Shown: positions 55,913 through 64,000, counted from the stretch's first letter. The stretch: DNA of 64,000 nt from Sphingomonas cavernae (GCF_003590775.1 NZ_QYUM01000002.1:1240001-1304000); one strand, 5' to 3'. Notes: a model not told the origin generated them from the sequence alone. Program-made: numbers and translations.

Positions 55913-56664
55913 CCGCGGCTGACCGACGGCAGAAACATATAGCCCTCGCTTCGGACCGTGCGGATGATTTCGCCATGCATCCGTGTCGCGAGCTTGCGGC
56001 GGAGGCGGCTGACCTGCGTGTCGACCGCACGGTCGAAGGCGTCGGAATCATCGCCGCGCGACAACTCCAGAAGCTGGTCGCGGCTCAAAACCCGTTGGGG
56101 GCGCTCGACCAATGCAAGCAACAGGCCGAACTCGCCTTCCGAAAGGCTGATGATCACGCCGCCGGGATCACGCAAAACGCGTCTGACCGGATCAAGCCGC
56201 CATCCTTCGAAGCAGTAATGGACAGCGGCCGATTGAGCACCCGCGGAGGCGCGCCGACGGCGCTGGAGCGCGCGTATTCGTGCGAGCAGTTCGCGCGGCG
56301 AGACGGGTTTGGGCAGATAATCGTCGGCCCCCACCTCGAGGCCGATTATACGATCGGTCTCGCTGCCCAGCGCGGAAACCATGATGATGCCGAGGTCGCC
56401 CTTTTGCACGAGCGAGCGGGCGACCGAAAGGCCATCCTCCCCGGGCATCATCACGTCGAGAATGATGATGTGCACTTCCGACTGCGCCAGAACCCGGCGC
56501 ATCGAAGGCGCATCTTCGGCTTCCAGAACCGCATAACCCTGATCGACCAGGAAATTGCGTACAAGCGATCGCAGCGAAGGATCGTCATCGACGATCAGGA
56601 TGTTGGGCTGAAACAGCTCCTGCCCGCCAGTGCTGAGGGGTTCATCCATGGCATCCAACTGCAT
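55909..56664 (-). CDS. OmpR-family response regulator
   Basis: A 251-residue regulator. The receiver domain has DDD at 26-28, phosphorylation site Asp70 in IIILDVMMPGEDG and KPVSPRELLARI, and the winged-helix output domain carries SEGEFGLLLALVERPQRVLSRDQLLE and RRKLATR...RTVRSEGY. The N-terminus (M1 or M6, MDEPLS) is uncertain. It probably binds DNA upstream of genes controlled with the overlapping kinase. Confidence 0.9.
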   Translation of the reverse strand: MQLDAMDEPLSTGGQELFQPNILIVDDDPSLRSLVRNFLVDQGYAVLEAEDAPSMRRVLAQSEVHIIILDVMMPGEDGLSVARSLVQKGDLGIIMVSALGSETDRIIGLEVGADDYLPKPVSPRELLARIRALQRRRRASAGAQSAAVHYCFEGWRLDPVRRVLRDPGGVIISLSEGEFGLLLALVERPQRVLSRDQLLELSRGDDSDAFDRAVDTQVSRLRRKLATRMHGEIIRTVRSEGYMFLPSVSRG

Positions 56665-57069
56665 TGCTCATATTTCCGGTCCGCGCCACGCTTCGGCATG
56701 GCCCGGCCATGCCCACGGACAATCGGCAAAAGGCTGGTTACGGTTCAAGCGCGCCTCTCCATCAGGACATGATAGCGACTTTAGCGGCAACGGTTTGTCG
56801 TTCTTTGCCAATGCTGACACAATTGATGCAAAATGATGGCGCGATGGCCCGATTGCGCCGGCCGACCTCTGCCCGTCGCCAAGGCTGCCAGCCCATATGG
56901 GCGGAGCTCCCCCAGATTTCCGGGGTTTCGTGTCGGCGCCGACAAAAAAATCAGCGAGGTTGCTGCTATATCACTCCAACAAGCCAGTCCGTCAAAGTCG
57001 GCGCTAGCAGGCCCAAGGTCGTGCTTGTCCCGACCCGAATAAATGGGCTGGAGGAATATGGGAGATGAT
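56665..57069. promoter_or_regulatory. 405-base divergent control region with two palindromes
   Basis: No credible gene. It holds a perfect 12-base palindrome GCCCATATGGGC (56891-56902) and a perfect 14-base palindrome TGTCGGCGCCGACA (56931-56944) followed by seven As. A shorter AT-rich stretch (around 56810-56835) may hold the promoter of the regulator. The ribosome site of the downstream gene (GGGAGATGAT) is near 57058. I cannot assign -35/-10 boxes confidently. Confidence 0.5.
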
Positions 57070-57381
57070 ATGCGCAAGCTCGTTCTCGCAACGCTTATGG
57101 CCATGATGGCGGCGCCGTCCCCCGTCCTTGCGCAACAGGCCGCGCCGCATGAGCAGCCAGCCAGATACTCGACCGCAGAAACCCCCGTCGGCGACCTGCT
57201 GGACAATCCGGCCGCCCGACAAATCCTTGCGAAACACGCGCCGCGGATCACATCGAGCACCCAGATCGATGCCGTGCGATCGATGCCGCTCAAGGCGCTG
57301 CAAAGCTATGCGCCCGAGGATCTGAGCGACATGGTCCTCGCGAAGATCGACGTCGAACTCGCCAAGCTGCCCGCCAAATAA
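57070..57381 (+). CDS. small secreted protein of unknown function
   Basis: A 103-residue exported protein; signal peptide MRKLVLATLMAMMAAPSPVLA. The mature part has STAETPVGDLLDNPAARQILAKHAP and LKALQSYAPEDLSDMVLAKIDVELAKLP, a helical pattern seen in other short alphaproteobacterial secreted proteins I cannot name. It starts the plus-strand redox run, 13 bases before the HiPIP start. The ATG at 57070 is preferred because the signal peptide begins there. Confidence 0.72.
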   Translation: MRKLVLATLMAMMAAPSPVLAQQAAPHEQPARYSTAETPVGDLLDNPAARQILAKHAPRITSSTQIDAVRSMPLKALQSYAPEDLSDMVLAKIDVELAKLPAK

Positions 57382-57394
57382 GGACAGGTTGGCG

Positions 57395-57745
57395 ATGGGA
57401 CGACAAGCCATGACAAATCAGCCGCACGCAGCACCGCGCGACCCGAATGCGTCGTGGACGCGCCGATCCGCGCTCACGCTGTTCGCTTGCCTGCCGCTGG
57501 GATTTGCCGGCCTTTCCGGGGCAGCTCGGGCGGCGGATTGCGTCAACCAAGCCACGCTCTCCGCGGCGCAGAAAAGCATGCGCAAATCGCTCGGCTTCAA
57601 GGCGCCGTCGCCCGACCCGAAAAAGAAATGCGGCGCGTGCTCCTTCTTTACCGCGTCGGGCAATGGCTGCGGCAAATGCGCGTTGCTGAGCGGCGGCGTC
57701 GTGTCGCCTGATGCGGTGTGCGATTCATGGGCGGCGAAAGGCTGA
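57395..57745 (+). CDS. high-potential iron-sulfur protein
   Basis: A 116-residue electron carrier. A Tat-type signal is suggested by WTRRSALTLF (RR at 23-24) and a hydrophobic stretch to about 46. The 4Fe-4S ligands Cys79, Cys82, Cys95 and Cys109 lie in CGACSFF, CGKCALL and AVCDSW, the HiPIP pattern; Cys49 and Cys92 are extra. HiPIPs shuttle electrons between b/c cytochromes in the periplasm. The ATG is preceded by AGGACAGG. The cytochrome b start is five bases after the stop. Confidence 0.87.
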   Translation: MGRQAMTNQPHAAPRDPNASWTRRSALTLFACLPLGFAGLSGAARAADCVNQATLSAAQKSMRKSLGFKAPSPDPKKKCGACSFFTASGNGCGKCALLSGGVVSPDAVCDSWAAKG

Positions 57746-57750
57746 TCGCC

Positions 57751-58413
57751 ATGCCAGATCCGCACCGGCAATTTGTCTGGGACATTCCGATCCGCATCTT
57801 TCACTGGTCGCTGGTCGGACTGCTGGCCTTCTCATGGTGGAGCGCGGAAAACTACCGGATGGACTGGCATCGTCTGTCGGGACAGGCGGTGCTGTTTCTC
57901 CTCATTTTCCGGGTAATCTGGGGAATTTTGGGCACGCAGACCGCGCGCTTCAGGCATTTCCTGAAAGGACCCCGCGCAATCCGGGCGTGGTGGAAGGGGG
58001 ACCAGTCCGCGCCGGAGCAAATCGGACACAACCCGCTGGGCGGGTGGAGCGTGGTCGCGATGCTTCTCGCGCTCGGTGCGCAGGTCGTCACCGGCCTGTT
58101 CGCTGTCGATATCGACGGGATCGAGTCCGGGCCGCTTTCCCACCTTGTCGACTTCGAGCAGGGCCGGCTGGCCTCGGCGATTCACGACACGAGCTTCAAT
58201 ATCCTGCTCGCGCTCATTGCGCTGCACGTCGCGGCGGTCGTCTTCTATCTCCTCGTGCGTCGCCAAAATCTGGTCGGGCCGATGCTGACGGGCACCAAGG
58301 CTGCCTTGCAACCAGCCGTACCCGTTCGTCGTGGCGGTGTCGTCCAGTTGCTCTGCTCGCTGACGCTGGCGGGCGCGGCTGCCTGGTGGATATTTGCGGA
58401 TCCCGCTTTCTGA
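57751..58413 (+). CDS. b-type cytochrome (cytochrome b561/Ni-hydrogenase type)
   Basis: A 220-residue inner-membrane protein with five hydrophobic helices. His18 (IRIFHWS), His40 (DWHRLSGQ), His145 (AIHDTSFN) and His159 (ALHVAAV) fit two haem ligand pairs of the PF01292 cytochrome b family. It could pass electrons between the quinone pool and periplasmic carriers such as HiPIP. The last helix (GVVQLLCSLTLAGAAAWWIF) is an extra one. Between HiPIP and cytochrome c' genes. Confidence 0.88.
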   Translation: MPDPHRQFVWDIPIRIFHWSLVGLLAFSWWSAENYRMDWHRLSGQAVLFLLIFRVIWGILGTQTARFRHFLKGPRAIRAWWKGDQSAPEQIGHNPLGGWSVVAMLLALGAQVVTGLFAVDIDGIESGPLSHLVDFEQGRLASAIHDTSFNILLALIALHVAAVVFYLLVRRQNLVGPMLTGTKAALQPAVPVRRGGVVQLLCSLTLAGAAAWWIFADPAF

Positions 58414-58485
58414 ACGTGGCGCGGACCGGCCTGCCTCGGGCCGGGCATGCGAACAAGAATAGTAAGTTAAACAAGGAAGAGACGA

Positions 58486-58956
58486 ATGGCGGCAGGCATG
58501 AAACCGGGTTGGAAAGCGGGCGCTCTCGTCGTGATCTGTGCGTTGGCTGCACCATTGCTTGCTGCACCGAACGATATCGTGGCGATGCGTGTTGCGGGGT
58601 TCCGGGAGGTCGGCGCGGCGTTCAAGAACATTAATGACGAGTTGAAGTCGAGCACACCGCAAAAATATGTGATCCAGCTCTCGGCGCGCCAGATCAGGGA
58701 CTATGCGCGCCAGCATTATGGCTGGTTTCCGGCGGGCAGCGGCTCAAAGCCGGGTGTGAAGACCGCCGCCAAGCCCGAAATCTGGAGCCAGGCGGCGGCG
58801 TTCAAGACCGCGCAGGACGGTTTTGCGAAGCAGGCCAATGCCTTTGCGACGGTCGCCGCGAGTGGCGACGTCGCCAGGATGCGCGCGCAGGCCAAGGCGC
58901 TGGGGCAAACCTGCACCGTTTGTCATCGCAGCTTCCGGATCGAGGAACGGCGCTGA
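58486..58956 (+). CDS. cytochrome c' (class II)
   Basis: A 156-residue exported haem protein. Signal peptide through about residue 27, a helical body with AMRVAGFREVGAAFKNIND, and a C-terminal CTVCH (143-147) followed by RSFR, the arrangement of class II cytochromes c'. They bind one high-spin haem and are known to bind NO or transfer electrons. The ATG at 58486 has GGAAGAG upstream. 72 bases separate it from the cytochrome b gene. Confidence 0.88.
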   Translation: MAAGMKPGWKAGALVVICALAAPLLAAPNDIVAMRVAGFREVGAAFKNINDELKSSTPQKYVIQLSARQIRDYARQHYGWFPAGSGSKPGVKTAAKPEIWSQAAAFKTAQDGFAKQANAFATVAASGDVARMRAQAKALGQTCTVCHRSFRIEERR

Positions 58957-58987
58957 TCGACGCGGTCGGGCAGGAAGGAGACGCGTG

Positions 58988-59803
58988 ATGAAGAATATCC
59001 GCAATTGTCTGGCGGTGGTCGCCATGGCCGCGCAGCCCGCCCAGCTTTGGGGGCAGGCGTCGGACATGGACATTTTGGCGGCCGCCTCGGATCGCTTTCC
59101 CGAGGGCATATCGGTGAAGGCAGTCGAGGGTGACAGCGTTTATGTCGATCGTCGGGGCCTGACGCTCTACGGCATGGACGTTCGCGCCGTCACCGGCCGC
59201 ACCGGCAAGCCCTTTGTCTATTGTTCGGGGCCGTGCCTTGACGAATGGCAGCCATTGCTGGCGCCGCCCGGATCAACGCAAGCGCCCGTGTCTCCCGAAT
59301 TCGGCGGATCGCGCATCGCTCCGGGTGGAGAGGACGCCCAAAAAGCGAGCGATGGCGGTGACTGGACGGTCATGCCGGGGCCCGCAGGACCGCAATGGAC
59401 TTACAAGCGCGTCCATCTGGTCTTCACGCGCAAGGGCGACCGGCCGGGTTCAACCGCGCATGACGGCGATGACAGCTATACGTGGAACACGCTGAAATAT
59501 GTTCCGCCCGTGCCCGAGTTTGCAGCACCGCCGAATGTCGAGGCGCGCTTCATCGACGGTGCCTATGTTCTGGCCGATACGCAAGGCAATCTGCTCTTCA
59601 GCCCCAAAGCGAAATCATGCGCCGAGCCATGCGCCGGCTGGCTGGTCTTCGCATCGGGCATGGCGCGCCGGGGCATGGGTGAATGGGCCGTGCGGCAAGG
59701 CGAGGACCATGCCCAATGGGTGTATGGCGGCAAGCCCGTCTACCGGATCAGGAGTAGCAACCTGGCTGACATCCCTGCCGAAGCCGTGTTGCTCAATCCC
59801 TGA
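58988..59803 (+). CDS. secreted COG4315-like protein with two repeats
   Basis: A 271-residue exported protein (signal MKNIRNCLAVVAMAAQ to about 24). Two modules resemble the secreted repeat of COG4315: the first has RRGLTLYGMD and CSGPCLDEWQPL (about 51-85), the second LADTQGNLLFSP and CAEPCAGWLVF (about 195-225). The intervening segment has TYKRVHLVFTRKGDRPG. Function is unknown; the repeat is sometimes found near electron-transfer proteins. ATG 58988 is preceded by AGGAGAC; spacing suits translation. Confidence 0.78.
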   Translation: MKNIRNCLAVVAMAAQPAQLWGQASDMDILAAASDRFPEGISVKAVEGDSVYVDRRGLTLYGMDVRAVTGRTGKPFVYCSGPCLDEWQPLLAPPGSTQAPVSPEFGGSRIAPGGEDAQKASDGGDWTVMPGPAGPQWTYKRVHLVFTRKGDRPGSTAHDGDDSYTWNTLKYVPPVPEFAAPPNVEARFIDGAYVLADTQGNLLFSPKAKSCAEPCAGWLVFASGMARRGMGEWAVRQGEDHAQWVYGGKPVYRIRSSNLADIPAEAVLLNP

Positions 59804-59861
59804 AGCACCGCCCGCAGAACAGCGCCGCAAGCGGCGACAGTAACGAAGAGGATGGCAAGAG

Positions 59862-61076
59862 ATGCAACGGCGAAGGAAACTGCAAGGAGCTATCGCGCTG
59901 GGCGTGTTCCCGGTGGCGGTGATTGCGCTCTCGCCCGGATCGGGCGGCGGTGAATTGACGACGTCCGCGCACGCCGCCGCGCCGGCCTTGCCCGCGCCGC
60001 CCGCCAATGGCGAGATGGGCTTCATCGTCACCCATTTCGCCCCCGCCGTCCATCAGGGCGAGGGCGACTGTCCCGAAGGGCTCGCCGGCACGCTGCGCGA
60101 CAATTATCTGCAGACCGTCGCCCCGGCCGAGCGCACGCGGTTGCTCGACAAGGCGAACGAAAAGGAGCTGACCAGCAACTGGCAGCGCACCGCATTCGGT
60201 CCCGATGGGCTCAACATCTGCTCGCATCCCGACAAGTTCGATCGGCCGCCACAGCGCACGGTCCGGGGCAAAGTGGCTTATGGGCTGAACCTCGATGACG
60301 ACACCGGCAATGACGGCGCGAATGGCGGTGGGAATGCCGGGGGCTGCGCGCACGACAATTTCACCAGCCCCGCGGGCGAAGCGGGAATAGACAACCAGAT
60401 GTGGCGCGCCATGGGCTGCGTGCGCACCTGGCGCGGGGTCGACGGCATGGGCGGAGATATCGTCCGCGGGCTCGACCAGTTCCTGGTGAGTGGCGAGCAC
60501 ACGCAAGTGCTGCTGCTGCGTGGTGTCGACAGCCTGACCGACGATCCTGATGTCGAGGTGATCTACGCCAATAGCGAGGATCGCGCGATCGTCGATTCGC
60601 GCCAGAAATTCATCTTCGGCGCCAGCTACACCGTCACCGGGAATGCGCGCCATCGCAACGTGTTGCGTGGGCGGATCGCGAAGGGCGTGCTGATGACCGA
60701 GCCCACCGACATCCGACTGCGGCAGACCTGGGGTCAGGGATCGGCGCGCGATATAAGGGGCATGCGTACTGAATGGGACCTGCGGCGCGGACGTCTTCGC
60801 CTCGCTTTCCAGCCCGACGGGACGCTCAAGGGGCTGGTGGGCGGCTACCAGCCTTTCTGGAACGTGATGGCCAGCGCCTCGATCGGTGGCATAGGGGCGG
60901 CAACGACCGCAGGCTATGACTGCGCGGCAATGTACGCGGCGCTCCGCAACATGGCCGATGGCGACCGCGATCCAAACACCGGCCAGTGCACGACGATTTC
61001 CAGCGGATTGGAGGCGACCGCGGTCCCCGCCTTCGTCAACGACCGGCTGCCCGAAGCGAAGGTGGCGCGCAAATGA
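59862..61076 (+). CDS. secreted protein of unknown function in redox operon
   Basis: A 404-residue protein with a signal-like N-terminus (about 10-38). Cysteines are paired in GDCPEGL, NICSHP, GGCAHDNF, MGCVRTW and DCAAMY with a late GQCTT, suggesting disulfides or a cofactor site. No CxxCH or domain I recognise. The stop overlaps the next gene's start (ATGA), so the two proteins are co-translated and may work as a complex. Confidence 0.7.
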   Translation: MQRRRKLQGAIALGVFPVAVIALSPGSGGGELTTSAHAAAPALPAPPANGEMGFIVTHFAPAVHQGEGDCPEGLAGTLRDNYLQTVAPAERTRLLDKANEKELTSNWQRTAFGPDGLNICSHPDKFDRPPQRTVRGKVAYGLNLDDDTGNDGANGGGNAGGCAHDNFTSPAGEAGIDNQMWRAMGCVRTWRGVDGMGGDIVRGLDQFLVSGEHTQVLLLRGVDSLTDDPDVEVIYANSEDRAIVDSRQKFIFGASYTVTGNARHRNVLRGRIAKGVLMTEPTDIRLRQTWGQGSARDIRGMRTEWDLRRGRLRLAFQPDGTLKGLVGGYQPFWNVMASASIGGIGAATTAGYDCAAMYAALRNMADGDRDPNTGQCTTISSGLEATAVPAFVNDRLPEAKVARK

Positions 61077-62788
61077 CGCTCACTCGCTTCAAACGCGCGC
61101 GCGGCGCACTTCTCATAGCGTTCGCGCTGGCGGCCTGTACCGCCGAAAATACCCCGCAAGTTGCAGCCACCGAGCCATGGCTCGCCGCGCTCAAGGACCC
61201 ACTCGGGCAGATCGTGGCGATGCGGAGGCTGACCGAGGCGCAGTATCGCAACAGCATCGCCGACATCTTCGGCCCGGACATCACGGTCGCCGGGCGCTTT
61301 GAGCCCATTGTGCGGCCCGTCCACGAACTGATCGCCACGGGAGCCGCGGCCTCCACGATCTCGCCCGCCGGCCTCGAGCAGTTCGACGCGATGGCACGCA
61401 ACATCGCGTTACAGGTCTTCGCGGAGGAAAATCGCGCGCAGTTCATGGCCTGCACGCCGAGGGACGCGACGGCGCCCGATCCCGATTGCGCCGCCCGGGT
61501 CCTCGTCCCGATCGGTCGCTATCTGTTCCGCAGGCCGCTTACCGAAAGCGAGGTCGCGGGCTATGTGAAGATCGCAGGCGATGCGGTCGCCCCCGCCGGG
61601 TCGTTCCACAAGGGGCTGGAGCTCGCGCTCGCGGCGATGCTCGTGTCGCCCAATTTCCTCTATGTCATCGAAAGCGCCGAACCCGATCCGACGAGCCCCG
61701 GCAACCTTCGCCTCGACAACTACGCGCGCGCTGCCCGGCTGAGCTTCCTGTTGTGGAACACGACACCCAATGAGGCGCTGCTTCAGGCGGCGGCAGAGGG
61801 GCGACTTACCGATCAGGCCGAACTTGCAAGGGTTGCCGAACGCATGGTTCGGTCGCCCCGGCTGGAAGACGGCGTGCGTGCCTTCTTCGCGGACATGCTG
61901 CTGTTCGAGAAGTTCGACGAGATGGCGAAGGACCAGGTCGTCTATCCGCGATTCAACGGCGATGTCGCGGCGGCGATGCCCGAACAGATGCTGCGGACGA
62001 TAGTAGACCATCTGGTCGCGCGGCAGGGCGATTATCGCGAGCTGTTCACGACGCGAAAGACCTTCATCAATCGCGCATTGGGGCCGCTCTACCAGACGCA
62101 GGTCAGCGCCTCACAGGGTTGGGTGCCGCTTGAGCTGGACGCCGATGACGATCGCGCCGGCCTGCTGGGTCAGGCCGGGTTCCTTGCGCTCTATTCGCAT
62201 TCGGGGCGGAGCTCACCCACGTTGCGTGGACGCGCGATCCGGGAGCTGCTGCTCTGCCAGCCCGTTCCCAATCCACCCGGCAACGTCAATTTCACCGCCG
62301 TGCAGGAAGTGCACAGCAAGGCAATGCCGACAGCGCGAATCCGGCTCGATGCGCACAACACCGATCCGGTCTGCGCCGCCTGCCACAAGATAACCGACCC
62401 GCTCGGCCTTCCCCTCGAACGCTTTGACGGCATCGGCGCCTTTCGTCCGCGCGAGAACGGCGCCGTCATCGACACCGGCGGCGTATTCGAGGGCGCGGCA
62501 TTCCAGGGCAATACCGGCCTCGGCAAGGCAATGGCCGCGAGCAAATCCACCACCGAATGCGTGGCCGGCCGCGCGTTCCAGTATGCGACCGGGCGCGTGC
62601 CCGAGGATGAAGGCGCGCTGGCTGGCGCGATCGAGCAGGGTTTCGAGGCGGATGGCTATCGCATCCAGGCGCTTTTCCTGCGCGTCGCCACCATGCCCGA
62701 AGCCTATCGGATCACGTCCGGCCCGATCGGCAGCACGACGATAGCGATGATGTCCCCCAACCGCAGCAAGACGGGAGCCAAGCCATGA
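61073..62788 (+). CDS. DUF1587/1595/1592/1588/1585 lipoprotein with c-type haem motif
   Basis: A 571-residue exported protein; lipobox LAACTAENT near residue 20. The domains occur in the order found in planctomycete-type cytochrome-like proteins: RRLTEAQYRNSIADIFG (DUF1587), YLFRRPLTESEVAGYV (DUF1595), LAAMLVSPNFLYVIE (DUF1592), LRGRAIRELLLCQPVP and a CAACHKITDPLG haem motif (DUF1588), and CVAGRAFQYATGR (DUF1585). The family is widespread in planctomycetes and delta/gammaproteobacteria, but its reaction is unknown. It overlaps the genes on both sides. Confidence 0.86.
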   Translation: MTLTRFKRARGALLIAFALAACTAENTPQVAATEPWLAALKDPLGQIVAMRRLTEAQYRNSIADIFGPDITVAGRFEPIVRPVHELIATGAAASTISPAGLEQFDAMARNIALQVFAEENRAQFMACTPRDATAPDPDCAARVLVPIGRYLFRRPLTESEVAGYVKIAGDAVAPAGSFHKGLELALAAMLVSPNFLYVIESAEPDPTSPGNLRLDNYARAARLSFLLWNTTPNEALLQAAAEGRLTDQAELARVAERMVRSPRLEDGVRAFFADMLLFEKFDEMAKDQVVYPRFNGDVAAAMPEQMLRTIVDHLVARQGDYRELFTTRKTFINRALGPLYQTQVSASQGWVPLELDADDDRAGLLGQAGFLALYSHSGRSSPTLRGRAIRELLLCQPVPNPPGNVNFTAVQEVHSKAMPTARIRLDAHNTDPVCAACHKITDPLGLPLERFDGIGAFRPRENGAVIDTGGVFEGAAFQGNTGLGKAMAASKSTTECVAGRAFQYATGRVPEDEGALAGAIEQGFEADGYRIQALFLRVATMPEAYRITSGPIGSTTIAMMSPNRSKTGAKP

Positions 62789-64000
62789 CCTTCACGCTCG
62801 ATCGGAGGACCGCGCTGAGAGGCGCAGTCAACGGCATGGCCGTCGCCATCGGCCTGCCGCTTCTCGACATATTCCTCGACGTCAATGGCGAGGCGATGGC
62901 GGCGACGGGCGCGCCGGTGCCCGTCCGCTTCGGGACATGGTTCTGGGGGCTGGGCGTCAACCCGCCGCGCTGGTTTCCCAGCAAGATCGGCGCGGACTAC
63001 GACCTCAAGGAAGAACTCGCACCGATCGAGCCCTTCAAGAACAAGATCAATATCCTAAGCGATTTCACGCTTCCGCTCGACGGCAAACCCAACCTGCCGC
63101 ACATCAGCGGTGGCATCGGCATCCGCACGGGCATGGCGATCGCGTCCGATCGCGGCCTGCCGGGAACATCCTTCGACGTCTCGATCGGCGACGTGATCGG
63201 CACGCGCACGCGCTTCCGCTCGCTTGAGATTTCGGCGACCGGCGATCCGCGCAACTCGCTGTCGGGGCGCGGCAACGGCAACCTCAATCCCGCGGAAGTG
63301 TCGCCCGCCGCGCTCTATACGCGGATCTTCGGCCCCGGCTTTCGAGATCCCAACAGCGCAAGCTTCACGCCAGACCCGGCGGTGCTCGCGCGGCGCAGCG
63401 TACTTTCAGGCGTCACCGAACAGCGTCAGGCGATTGAATCGCGGCTGGGCGCCTCGGATCGCCAGCGGCTCGACCAGTATTTCACTTCGCTGCGCCAGCT
63501 CGAAAAGCAGCTCGACGTCCAGCTCACCAAACCTGAGCCGATGCAGGGCTGCGTGGTGCCGGGCAAGGTGCCCGAGCTGCCGGTCAATGCCGAAATCGAG
63601 AATGTGATGCGCAACCACGAAATCATGGCGGACCTGCTCGTCATGGCGATGGCCTGCGACAACACCCGTGTCTTCAACATGAACTTCAACAATGGCGCGT
63701 CGTCGCTGACGCGGATCGGCAGCACGATCACGCATCACCAACTCACGCACGAGGAAGTTCTCGACAACCGACTGGGCTACCAGCCCGAAGCGACCTTCTT
63801 CGTCAACAAGTGCATGGAGGCGTGGGTCTATTTCATCAAGGCGCTCGACGCGGTGAAGGAGGGCGACCGGACGCTGCTCGATAACACGCTGGTCTTCGCG
63901 CACAGCGAGACCGAGTTCGCCAAGTTCCACACGATCGACAACATCCCGATGATGACAGCCGGTTCGGGCGGCGGGCGTGTCCGCACCGGGCTGCACATAG
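62785..64000 (+). CDS. Tat-exported DUF1552 protein (cut by window edge)
   Basis: At least 405 residues from ATG 62785 (overlapping the previous stop) to the right edge. A Tat signal is visible as LDRRTALRGAVNG. The mature part matches DUF1552, with FGTWFWGLGVNPPRWFP, LNPAEVSPAALYTRIFG, LTHEEVLDN and LVFAHSETEFA; it is thought to share the alkaline-phosphatase/sulfatase-like fold of DUF1501. DUF1552 proteins are usually encoded beside DUF1592 proteins, as here. The reaction is not known. Confidence 0.87.
   Translation, partial: MTFTLDRRTALRGAVNGMAVAIGLPLLDIFLDVNGEAMAATGAPVPVRFGTWFWGLGVNPPRWFPSKIGADYDLKEELAPIEPFKNKINILSDFTLPLDGKPNLPHISGGIGIRTGMAIASDRGLPGTSFDVSIGDVIGTRTRFRSLEISATGDPRNSLSGRGNGNLNPAEVSPAALYTRIFGPGFRDPNSASFTPDPAVLARRSVLSGVTEQRQAIESRLGASDRQRLDQYFTSLRQLEKQLDVQLTKPEPMQGCVVPGKVPELPVNAEIENVMRNHEIMADLLVMAMACDNTRVFNMNFNNGASSLTRIGSTITHHQLTHEEVLDNRLGYQPEATFFVNKCMEAWVYFIKALDAVKEGDRTLLDNTLVFAHSETEFAKFHTIDNIPMMTAGSGGGRVRTGLHI

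Noticed and set aside
56833-57042. Short open frame in the gap before the redox operon
   Set aside because: It overlaps both palindromes, has no signal, domain or ribosome site, and is better explained as control DNA.

Overview
The window is about 64 kb of high-GC (roughly 65 percent by eye), gene-dense chromosomal DNA from an alphaproteobacterium, most likely a member of the Sphingomonadales (Sphingomonas/Sphingopyxis-like). This rests on the protein character (class I lysyl-tRNA synthetase, plsX-fabH-ihfA-merR block, FdxA-CarD pair, DUF1134/EipA-like protein, GIN-domain proteins, large TonB receptor) and on palindromic intergenic elements typical of that group. I see no rRNA, IS element, prophage or CRISPR array. 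There is one tRNA, tRNA-Ser(GCT) on the minus strand.

Layout. 1-7.8 kb: proC (cut by the left edge), an M23 peptidoglycan peptidase with a CtrA-type box upstream, an SUV3-type helicase overlapping an S4 RNA-binding protein, fdxA, carD and two tandem secreted GIN-domain (DUF2807) proteins. 7.8-18.9 kb: ppc, a guanidinium exporter (Gdx/SugE) under a guanidine-II (mini-ykkC) riboswitch, an HNH endonuclease, gluQ, a small twin-TM protein, a PduO-type cobalamin adenosyltransferase, the ergothioneine pair egtB-egtD, an HEXXH protein, a DctA-type symporter and a YcbL-like MBL hydrolase. 19-28.6 kb: two tandem MAPEG proteins, then rpmF-plsX-fabH-ihfA-merR, sixA-dinG on the minus strand, lysS and a GNAT acetyltransferase. 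28.6-35.3 kb: S41 and DUF885 peptidase-like proteins, an RcnB-like protein, DUF427, a 2OG-Fe(II) dioxygenase overlapping an amidohydrolase, and a small WYL-like protein. 35.5-42.6 kb: a surface-glycan region with a pectate-lyase-like lipoprotein, a Wzx-type flippase, acyltransferase-3, a polytopic GT-C-like protein and a UbiA/DPPR-synthase-like prenyltransferase. 42.8-54.3 kb: tRNA-Ser, an EipA-like protein, a TonB-dependent receptor, pyrC, ygfZ, an M28 peptidase, an M15-like protein divergent from a SeqA-like protein across a palindromic operator, and acnA.

54.5-64 kb is the most unusual part. A histidine kinase/OmpR-type regulator pair is divergent from a long plus-strand run with tight spacing: a small secreted protein, HiPIP, b-type cytochrome, cytochrome c', a COG4315-like secreted protein, an unrecognised 404-residue secreted protein, a CxxCH-bearing DUF1587/1595/1592/1588/1585 lipoprotein and a Tat-exported DUF1552 protein (cut by the right edge). 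It looks like one operon for a periplasmic or outer-membrane redox system of unknown substrate. Together with the SeqA-like gene in a lineage that normally lacks SeqA/Dam, these are the two best leads in the window.
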